In this document: in pieces, positions 7,469 to 12,454 of the stretch | Numbering within the stretch: the first letter of the stretch is position 1 | How the letters are laid out: each line of letters begins with the position of its first letter | NCBI GenBank assembly: GCA_024958995.1 | Contig: JANXGZ010000027.1 | Coordinates: 1 to 12,454 of the forward strand | Reading direction: 5' to 3' | Length of the DNA: 12,454 nucleotides | Origin: Methylococcales bacterium | GTDB lineage: Bacteria; Pseudomonadota; Gammaproteobacteria; Methylococcales; UBA1147 | Position numbers and translations under genes: made by a program | The notes under the pieces: generated by a model | The model's database searches: none | The model's input: the letters and a program-made list of their open reading frames with translations, nothing else | Told to the model about the DNA's origin: nothing

Positions 7469-8371
7469 TCAATCTTGCAGCAAAGGGTGTAGTCCGATCT
7501 TGTATTGGCCTAAATTGCCGCCGTAATTGCCCGCCGTAATCCTGGCCAGACCTTCACCTCCTGCCTCCACCGCAGCATGCATTCCTTGCCTCATTGCTTC
7601 GGCAACCGATGATTCGTCCAAGCCATCGATCACGATCTCTAACACACAGGCCTCGTCTTCGCCCAGTTCGGTTTTCGGAGCACTACCGCGCAATGTCGGA
7701 CAAAAAGCGTCGTTGGTGGACGCTGGCAGTGCCTTGTACCTAGATCCGGGTTTACTACCACTGCGGACAACACCACCAGGCATCGGTAAGATGATGTTAG
7801 GCAACTTTCTCATGGCCTCCGCTGCCGCCGTTGCAGCTTGCAATGTGGACGAAAGTTCTTTTCCTAGAAACAAGAGGTTTCCACCACCGACTGCAGCCTG
7901 AATGCCAAAGGAGTCATCGATCAGAAACTCCCCCTCCATGACCGGAATACGCCACATTTTTCGATCATTGAGTACCTTGCTGCCTTGATAGCCATCGCCA
8001 AAGTAGCGTAGTTTCTCGCCAACAGAGAACTTTTCTTCCGTTCCATCCAGGCCGTTGAAACAAGCCGTTGTCGGACAAGTCATTACGCTCTGTCCAATCC
8101 GCTCGACCAAGCGGTTTCCAACGCCTTTGGTCGAATTGGCGAACAGCAGGACGCTGACACCGGGTCGTTGATCCGGGGTTTCCTTTGGAGACAACGTTTT
8201 CTCTATTCCTGCTTCGCATCGGCAACCAATGACCGAAGTCGCGAACCCAGTTACCGACTGCGCCGCCGCCATTGCCCAGTAATCACTCTCTGCGGTAATG
8301 ATGATCCGCGCTGCTGACATTTTGAACGCTTCTGCGAAGGTGTCGGTAATTTCAGTCGATCGTATTTTCAT
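7469..8371 (-). CDS. ftr: Formylmethanofuran:H4MPT formyltransferase (second, complete copy)
   Basis: Moves the formyl group between methanofuran and H4MPT. At 300 residues it is full length. Family motifs are TFAEAF near residue 11, ATSVIGCRCEAGIE near 44, RPGVSV, LRYFGDGYQ, MPGGVVRSGSKPGSRYK (about residues 197-213), STNDAFCPTLRG and the C-terminal AGNYGGNLGQYKI. It matches the partial left-edge FhcD at about 57% of positions by hand count, so the two are clear paralogues. It lies inside the right-hand operon between fwdA and fwdC, the position fhcD has in methylotroph fhc operons, whereas archaeal ftr is commonly outside the fwd operon. The upstream gap of 106 bases holds a terminator-like hairpin, and no convincing ribosome site precedes the ATG. 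It could equally be called fhcD. Confidence 0.94.
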   Translation of the reverse strand: MKIRSTEITDTFAEAFKMSAARIIITAESDYWAMAAAQSVTGFATSVIGCRCEAGIEKTLSPKETPDQRPGVSVLLFANSTKGVGNRLVERIGQSVMTCPTTACFNGLDGTEEKFSVGEKLRYFGDGYQGSKVLNDRKMWRIPVMEGEFLIDDSFGIQAAVGGGNLLFLGKELSSTLQAATAAAEAMRKLPNIILPMPGGVVRSGSKPGSRYKALPASTNDAFCPTLRGSAPKTELGEDEACVLEIVIDGLDESSVAEAMRQGMHAAVEAGGEGLARITAGNYGGNLGQYKIGLHPLLQD

Positions 8372-8396
8372 TTTTCTTTTTTGGAAGGTTCCTAAG

Positions 8397-8425
8397 AAAA
8401 AGCTTTCCTTTCATCAAGTGAAAGC
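8397..8425 (-). terminator. Terminator- or attenuator-like hairpin between fwdA and ftr
   Basis: On the minus strand, GCTTTC (8425-8420) and GAAAGC (8407-8402) can form a 6-bp stem with a 12-base loop, followed at once by TTTTT (8401-8397). A competing hairpin, CTTTCA-CTTGA-TGAAAG, uses part of the same sequence. The stem is short and AT-containing, so it may act as a partial terminator, a processing site or a 3'-end stabiliser within the operon rather than as a full stop. Confidence 0.35.
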
Positions 8426-8477
8426 ATCCACAAAACCACACCGCTTGCCCCTCGACAATCAGAAAGCCGTTTGGCAG

Positions 8478-10121
8478 TTATTGAACTGGGTAAGTGGGAA
8501 CAATCTCAGTTTCTACGTGAGTATCGAAAACCGGGTAATTGTCAAATTGAACGCTGTAGTACTCATCAAAAAACGGCCGGATCTCGTCTTCGATCTTTTT
8601 ATCGTAGTCGGGTGCGACTTGGTATATGCGACCGACGGGATCGGCACAGAATTCGTGGTTTTTAATAAAAAGATGTCCGTCCTTCAACACATAGCGGGCA
8701 GTTTTAAACATCTCCTCTCTGTTTTCGTGCTCGTCGTAGATCGTGATATCAGCATCGGCACCCACACCGAGATGCCCTTTGTGTTTCAAGCCCAACAGTC
8801 GTGCAGGTGCTGCCCGAGTCACAATGGCGATTTCCTGCAGGGAATATTCTCTGTCCAGATCCAGCAAACTGGTGCTTAACAGCGCTTTTTGATTGACAGC
8901 GGCCGCCTCCTGTTTCCGGAAATCACGGTCCATCAACAAGCGGATCAACCGTGGATAATTGAGGAACGAACCGCCATTGGGATGATCGGTGGAAAGCACC
9001 ATCCGCCAGGGGTCTTTGGCCATCAGGAAAAGCTCAAGGCCGATGGCCCATTGCAGGGTGTGGGTATACACGTTTTGCTGGTATTCGAACGGAATAATCC
9101 CGCACCCGCTCTCGCATTCAGTATCGCAGTTGATCCATTTCCGCTCTTTCACGTGGCGCAACATCCAGGCCAGCGGCGCATCTGCCGTCATGCTAACGGA
9201 TTTTCCGAACATGACCTGACCGACATCGGCACTGATATTGGGGTTCTCATTGATAAAATCAGAGATTTCCTTGGCCTTTGATGTTGGATTCTTACCCGGC
9301 TCCCCACCGTAACTGTTGAACTGGATGTGGGTGATGTGGGCTTTTCGCCCTTCCGCCGCGCGCATGGTGTCCAGGGTAGTGGTGTAGTTCCCACTATGAC
9401 CCAGGTTGTTGCAGTGGATATGGGCCGGATGCGGCAGACCCAGATCGTTTGCAGTATCGATCAGTGCCTTGATCACCTGCCTCGGGGTAATATCGAACGA
9501 GTGAATCTTCTCATCGATCTGGTTGATGGTGGCGTTTTTATCTCCCTTCCACTGCTCATCCCCGCCAGGACACACCAGCTTGATGGTATACGCCTTGCTC
9601 GCATTCAGCCACCAGGCAACCGCATTCCGGAACTCCTCCATTCGTCCCTTCTCCAACATCCGATGGAGGAAACTGTTGTTACCCATCAGCACGTAATATC
9701 CCTTATCAAGGATGGCTGTATCTTCCAACTCTTCAAGAACGTGACGAGCACTTAAGGGGGGCACGGCCGCTTCCATGACCGTGGTGTAGCCCAAGGTGGC
9801 AAAACGATACCCGGTGGCAAACGTGGAAGGAACGATCCCACCCGCCCCTGACCGAGTAAACTCGGTTCCCGGATGAGGGTCGTAGCGATGGTCTTCGGGC
9901 TGGAATTTTCGCGCCAAATTGGTCTTGGGCCCGGCAATGTGACTGTGGATGTCGACACCGCCAGGCATCACCACCATGCCGTGGGCATCTATCTTAGGGG
10001 TATCCCCGGGCACGCTTTCGACTATTTTCCCATCCTGGATACAGATATCCCGAACTTCGCCGTCAATGTTGTTGGCGGGATCATAGATTTTTCCGTTCAC
10101 AATACGAAGTGCTGAGGACAT
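8478..10121 (-). CDS. fwdA: Formylmethanofuran dehydrogenase subunit A (zinc amidohydrolase)
   Basis: Amidohydrolase subunit that condenses formate with methanofuran or runs the reverse reaction; in the archaeal enzyme it is joined by an internal tunnel to the CO2/formate site in subunit B. It has 547 residues. Candidate zinc residues are His59 and His61 (DIHSH), Lys181 (TIKLVCPGG, expected carboxylated), His234 and His236 (HIHCNN), His265 (THIQF) and Asp379 (STDHPNG). The segment HIHCNNLG...GNYTTTLDT is closer to archaeal FwdA as I know it than the left-hand FhcA is. One difference is Asn269 in QFNSYGG, where FhcA has His268 in QFHSYG. The C-terminus has DREYSLQEIAIVTRAAPARLLGL (features DREYSL and TRAAPAR). 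ATG 10121 follows an AAGG by 8-9 bases. It lies between fwdB and ftr; the 66-base gap before it includes an AT-rich inverted repeat. Confidence 0.94.
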   Translation of the reverse strand: MSSALRIVNGKIYDPANNIDGEVRDICIQDGKIVESVPGDTPKIDAHGMVVMPGGVDIHSHIAGPKTNLARKFQPEDHRYDPHPGTEFTRSGAGGIVPSTFATGYRFATLGYTTVMEAAVPPLSARHVLEELEDTAILDKGYYVLMGNNSFLHRMLEKGRMEEFRNAVAWWLNASKAYTIKLVCPGGDEQWKGDKNATINQIDEKIHSFDITPRQVIKALIDTANDLGLPHPAHIHCNNLGHSGNYTTTLDTMRAAEGRKAHITHIQFNSYGGEPGKNPTSKAKEISDFINENPNISADVGQVMFGKSVSMTADAPLAWMLRHVKERKWINCDTECESGCGIIPFEYQQNVYTHTLQWAIGLELFLMAKDPWRMVLSTDHPNGGSFLNYPRLIRLLMDRDFRKQEAAAVNQKALLSTSLLDLDREYSLQEIAIVTRAAPARLLGLKHKGHLGVGADADITIYDEHENREEMFKTARYVLKDGHLFIKNHEFCADPVGRIYQVAPDYDKKIEDEIRPFFDEYYSVQFDNYPVFDTHVETEIVPTYPVQ

Positions 10122-10187
10122 TTAAAAACCCTTAATAGTTATTATTATTAACAAACCATACTGATGGCACTCGATGGAATCTTCGTC
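10122..10187 (-). other. AT-rich gap between fwdB and fwdA
   Basis: 66 bases. TTAATA (10132-10137) and TATTAA (10146-10151) form an inverted repeat around an ATT-repeat core. It is possibly a site for an internal promoter, or simply a breathing space; no matched -35/-10 pair was found. Confidence 0.25.
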
Positions 10188-11522
10188 TTAATATTGCGCT
10201 CTTTTCAATTCACGTATCCGCTTGACCAACGGTTTTAAAATGTCCAGATCGCTGGGGAAAGGTGATTCAAAGGCAGGCCTCAGGGGAATGGGGATATCAT
10301 CCATCCGATAGACGGTGCCGGGTGTGTTGATTCCGTAACAGGCCGTGGTAAAGGCAACGCGTGCCGCTTGACTGGTCGGCGTGGGCTTGGGATCAAATGA
10401 GATCATCGGGATCTTTTTCATGTGGTCAATCGCCGGCTTGGCAAAGTTCGCCATCGGGTCACTGGCAATAATGCAAGCGGCGTCCGCTTCACCTCGACAC
10501 ATAATGTCGGTGGTGGTAAATTCCCCGGGTTCGTGCCGAGGATAACCGCGATTGAAATTGATCCCGAATGGATAGCCCGTTTGCCACGACATCACGGTAT
10601 CGGCACCAGTGACATTACCATGGCCCCGAGCCGGTTTGACCACGAAGTGGGTGTGCTCGTTCAAATCGGTAGCCAACATGTGAAGAGCACTGGCGTTGTA
10701 ATGACGGCCTCGAGTCATGGTCAGTCCCATCCCAAAAAAGAGGATGCCGTAATTACAGGACATCAGGCGACTGGCCAGATTTTCGATCACGTCAATCGGC
10801 ACACCCGTTTGTTCTTCGAAGGCGGGATTCAGCTTCCCTCCCCTGACAAGAATTCTCAACCCCCACAACAGCTCGAAATCACTGCCCGGTTTCACCTGAA
10901 CAAATACGTCAGCAATATTCGTAGTCGTGGTTGAACGCACATCGACATTGATGACCGTACGATCTTTCCTGCCATTGGGAATGTACATACCCTTCGGGTT
11001 AACTGCATAATGAGTCGACAGCCGAGGATGACAGTCCGATGGGTTGCAACCCCAGTAGACAATCATATCCGCACGATTTTTGACCTCGCCCAAGGTTGTC
11101 GTCGGTTCGCCAACGCCTTGAAGTCCCATACCGGTTGGGCCATGACAAACGGACGAAGTACTATCGACGTTCGCGGACAGCAGATCGGCCATTTTCACCG
11201 TCTCTCTCTGCGCTTCGCTGGTGGAATTGCTCATGCCGTAGATAACCGGAAAACGGGCATTGACCAGAATCTTCGCCGCCTCATCGATCGCTTCGTCAAG
11301 GCTAACCTCTTTACCCTCGATCATCGCTACTGGCCGACTCTCGTCGACAGAGTGCTCGGCAAACCAAGCTTTGCCCAAGACACAGGCGTTCTTGGCTTTG
11401 GTGATCCGTTTTTGATCGAGATCCACCGTCAGTTCCATATCGTCACAAACACAGCCACAGAAGGTACAAGTGGCATTTTTTACGACTCTGATGTTCGGTT
11501 CTGCAGCAACGCTACTATCCAT
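10188..11522 (-). CDS. fwdB: Formylmethanofuran dehydrogenase subunit B (molybdo/tungstopterin, catalytically complete)
   Basis: Formate-dehydrogenase-like catalytic subunit that interconverts CO2 and formate at a Mo or W bis-pterin centre, passing electrons through a [4Fe-4S] cluster. Its 444 residues are a normal length. The cluster motif is Cys19, Cys22 and Cys26 (CTFCGCVCDDMEL) plus Cys47 (KNACVLG). The metal ligand is Cys126 in STSSVCHGP, encoded by TGT (11147-11145), so it is the cysteine and not the selenocysteine form. The following segment TTTLGEVKNRADMIVYWGCNP is strongly family-like (key parts: LGEVKNRAD and WGCNP). I take ATG 11522 as the start, since AGGAGG lies 6 bases upstream; an in-frame ATG at 11558 has no such site. 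The start overlaps the fwdD stop by 8 bases (ATGGATAG), pointing to coupled synthesis of the two halves of the pterin site. Whether Mo or W is used cannot be told. Confidence 0.95.
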   Translation of the reverse strand: MDSSVAAEPNIRVVKNATCTFCGCVCDDMELTVDLDQKRITKAKNACVLGKAWFAEHSVDESRPVAMIEGKEVSLDEAIDEAAKILVNARFPVIYGMSNSTSEAQRETVKMADLLSANVDSTSSVCHGPTGMGLQGVGEPTTTLGEVKNRADMIVYWGCNPSDCHPRLSTHYAVNPKGMYIPNGRKDRTVINVDVRSTTTTNIADVFVQVKPGSDFELLWGLRILVRGGKLNPAFEEQTGVPIDVIENLASRLMSCNYGILFFGMGLTMTRGRHYNASALHMLATDLNEHTHFVVKPARGHGNVTGADTVMSWQTGYPFGINFNRGYPRHEPGEFTTTDIMCRGEADAACIIASDPMANFAKPAIDHMKKIPMISFDPKPTPTSQAARVAFTTACYGINTPGTVYRMDDIPIPLRPAFESPFPSDLDILKPLVKRIRELKRAQY

Positions 11523-11895
11523 CACTTTCCTCCTGGGCCAAGGGCCCTTCGATTTCAACGATCAAATGTTTCGAATCCGGCATCCCTGTACCCGCTGTGT
11601 CTCCATCTGTCATTAATGCAGAGCTGATCGGGCCGTAGGGCAGAAAAATAATGCCCGTTGCGGTGTCCTGGACCTTTTTACCCTCTTTTCGTGGCTTGCA
11701 GGAAACAATGACTTCCTCTGTACCTGCACGCAACCGCACCCGATCACCAGTCTTCAGTCCAAGACGATCCATATCTTCCTGTTTGATTTCAACGGTTGAT
11801 GTCTCTTTCTTATAGGCATCTTTGAGTTTCCCTTGATTCAGGGCTACACCTTGTTTTGCGGTTCGCATGGGAACCAGAAGCATGGTTTCTGTCAT
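11515..11895 (-). CDS. fwdD: Formylmethanofuran dehydrogenase subunit D (molybdopterin-dinucleotide-binding domain)
   Basis: A small 126-residue subunit that completes the bis-pterin site with FwdB; together the two correspond to one formate-dehydrogenase-like chain. The early segment has a double-psi barrel pattern (VEIKQEDMDRLGLKTGDRVRL in residues 35-55; key part LGLKTGDRVRL). The family signature LPYGP (residues 85-89), followed by TDGDTAGTGMPD (96-107), is close to what archaeal FwdD proteins carry. Methylotroph fhc operons have no such subunit, so its presence separates this operon from the left-hand one. ATG 11895 has no clear ribosome site; Met5 is a less likely alternative. It lies upstream of and overlaps fwdB. 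The 162-base gap before it, after fdxA, may hold its own promoter. Confidence 0.92.
   Translation of the reverse strand: MTETMLLVPMRTAKQGVALNQGKLKDAYKKETSTVEIKQEDMDRLGLKTGDRVRLRAGTEEVIVSCKPRKEGKKVQDTATGIIFLPYGPISSALMTDGDTAGTGMPDSKHLIVEIEGPLAQEESDG
11529..11534 (-). promoter_or_regulatory. Strong Shine-Dalgarno that sets the fwdB start
   Basis: AGGAGG on the minus strand lies inside the end of fwdD, 6 bases before ATG 11522. It is one of the two best ribosome sites seen in the window (with that of fhcD) and argues that fwdB begins at 11522 and not at 11558. Confidence 0.8.
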
Positions 11896-12057
11896 TGTTT
11901 TGAATTAATTCTGCGGCCGTCCATTTAAAGATAGATTAGGGTCAATTATCTACAACAGCAGCAAGTTCGCTAACTTGCACACATTGAACCACGAATAAAC
12001 GCTGGCAGAGCGCGACGACACATTTCTCTCCAAAGAACCATTGGAGCGTCAAAAAAC
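11896..12057 (-). promoter_or_regulatory. fdxA-fwdD intergenic region with a perfect inverted repeat
   Basis: 162 bases without a gene. GCAAGTT (11961-11967) and AACTTGC (11972-11978) form a perfect 7-bp inverted repeat across CGCT. On the minus strand a GATAAT-like -10 lies about 10 bases downstream of it, with only a poor -35 that overlaps the repeat, an arrangement expected for an activator- or repressor-controlled promoter. Nearer fdxA, CTCCAA (12028-12033) and TTGGAG (12041-12046) can form a 6-bp hairpin without a T-tract, perhaps a weak end for an fdxA-only transcript. Confidence 0.35.
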
Positions 12058-12390
12058 TCAGCCGGCTGCCCGATCCAACAATTCAAACTTACCTTTTTTC
12101 CCGTTCCAATCATCTGCATCAGGAAGAGGGTCTTGCTGATCCGTAATGACCGGCCAAATTAGAGAGAGTTCGGCGTTCAGTTCAATGAAATGATGCTGAT
12201 CTTCCGGCAAATCGGCTTCGTCAAACACCGCATCTGCAGGACACGGGTCTACGCACAGTGCGCAATCAATGCATTCATCAGGATCGATGACCAAGGTGTT
12301 GGGCCCTTCGTGAAAGCAATCCACCGGACACGGATCTACGCAATCCGTAAATTTACAATTAATGCAATCTTCACCAATAACAAAAGTCAT
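12058..12390 (-). CDS. fdxA: 7Fe ferredoxin ([3Fe-4S][4Fe-4S], Azotobacter FdI type)
   Basis: A soluble electron carrier of 110 residues, highly similar to Azotobacter FdI as I remember it. Cys9, Cys17, Cys21 and Cys25, and Cys40, Cys43, Cys46 and Cys50, match the FdI ligand pattern (positions 8, 16, 20, 24, 39, 42, 45, 49), and Cys12 matches the extra free Cys of FdI. The C-terminal extension (ELNAELSLIWP, DPLPDADDW, KGKFELLDR) is the usual one of this class. ATG 12390 is preceded by AGGA about 8 bases upstream. It lies 162 bases before fwdD in the same direction, so it is the natural candidate to exchange electrons with the Fe-S cluster of FwdB, since no FwdF- or FwdG-like polyferredoxin is seen. 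FdxA proteins are also common elsewhere, so the functional link is inference. Confidence 0.93.
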   Translation of the reverse strand: MTFVIGEDCINCKFTDCVDPCPVDCFHEGPNTLVIDPDECIDCALCVDPCPADAVFDEADLPEDQHHFIELNAELSLIWPVITDQQDPLPDADDWNGKKGKFELLDRAAG

Positions 12391-12454
12391 GACAGTTTTC
12401 CTATTCGTTGGACATTAGCTTAATTACTTAGTGCCTCCCGAAGGAGAGAATTTC
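12391..12454 (-). promoter_or_regulatory. fdxA upstream region with a UUCG hairpin
   Basis: Minus-strand RNA would contain CUCC-UUCG-GGAG (12446-12435), a 4-bp stem closed on a stable UUCG tetraloop, about 45 bases before the fdxA start. It may be the end of an upstream gene outside the window or part of the fdxA leader. The stretch between it and the gene is AT-rich, but I see no matched -35/-10 pair. Confidence 0.3.

Noticed and set aside
8298..8879. A 193-codon plus-strand open frame across the ftr-fwdA gap
   Set aside because: It runs antisense into the conserved ends of both genes; no known domain was seen.
11145..11147. Selenocysteine at the FwdB metal-ligand position
   Set aside because: The codon reads TGT on the minus strand, so it is an ordinary cysteine.
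11523..11558. Upstream ATG start for fwdB at 11558
   Set aside because: It would add 12 basic residues unlike the family, with no ribosome site, whereas AGGAGG precedes 11522 at ideal spacing.
1..12454. Mobile element, CRISPR array, tRNA or rRNA
   Set aside because: No transposase, terminal repeats, spaced direct repeats or RNA-gene signatures were seen anywhere in the window.

Overview
This 12.4 kb window is a bacterial one-carbon (C1) gene cluster built around methanofuran (MFR), the C1 carrier that partners tetrahydromethanopterin (H4MPT). Base composition looks slightly GC-rich. Genes are tightly packed with overlapping start/stop codons, several starts have Shine-Dalgarno sequences, and there are sigma70-like promoter candidates, so the host looks bacterial rather than archaeal. 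The ferredoxin closely resembles the Azotobacter FdI type, which hints at a Pseudomonadota-like host, but the lineage cannot be fixed from this window. No mobile elements, tRNA, rRNA or CRISPR arrays were seen.

Layout. (1) Left block, minus strand, 1-3411: fhcB, fhcA and the first half of fhcD. This is the formyltransferase/hydrolase (Fhc) complex known from methylotrophic bacteria, and it runs off the left edge, where fhcC would be expected. (2) Middle block, plus strand, 3710-6349: a dihydropteroate-synthase-like protein, a DUF447 flavin-reductase-like protein and MfnB, all with overlapping ends. These are cofactor-biosynthesis genes for MFR and probably H4MPT. (3) Right block, minus strand, 6592-12390: a 7Fe ferredoxin, then fwdD, fwdB, fwdA, ftr and fwdC. 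This encodes a formylmethanofuran dehydrogenase (Fwd/Fmd) of the molybdo- or tungstopterin type with an embedded formyltransferase.

The main point is that two complexes acting on the same substrate lie side by side. The left FhcB has lost three of the four Fe-S cysteines and carries Lys116 where the metal-binding Cys sits, so that complex can only hydrolyse formyl-MFR to formate. The right FwdB keeps all four cluster cysteines (C19, C22, C26, C47) and the metal-binding Cys126 in an SVCHGP motif, and it has a matching FwdD subunit and a neighbouring ferredoxin. It should therefore be a real redox enzyme interconverting formyl-MFR and CO2. Both A subunits keep the zinc amidohydrolase residues and both blocks carry a formyltransferase.

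Taken together, the middle operon would make the carrier, and the two flanking operons give the cell a choice. One route is non-redox and releases formate. The other is ferredoxin-coupled, either oxidising formyl groups to CO2 or fixing CO2 onto MFR. The two operons share the gene order B-A-formyltransferase, so either a duplication followed by divergence or assembly of a hybrid operon is plausible.
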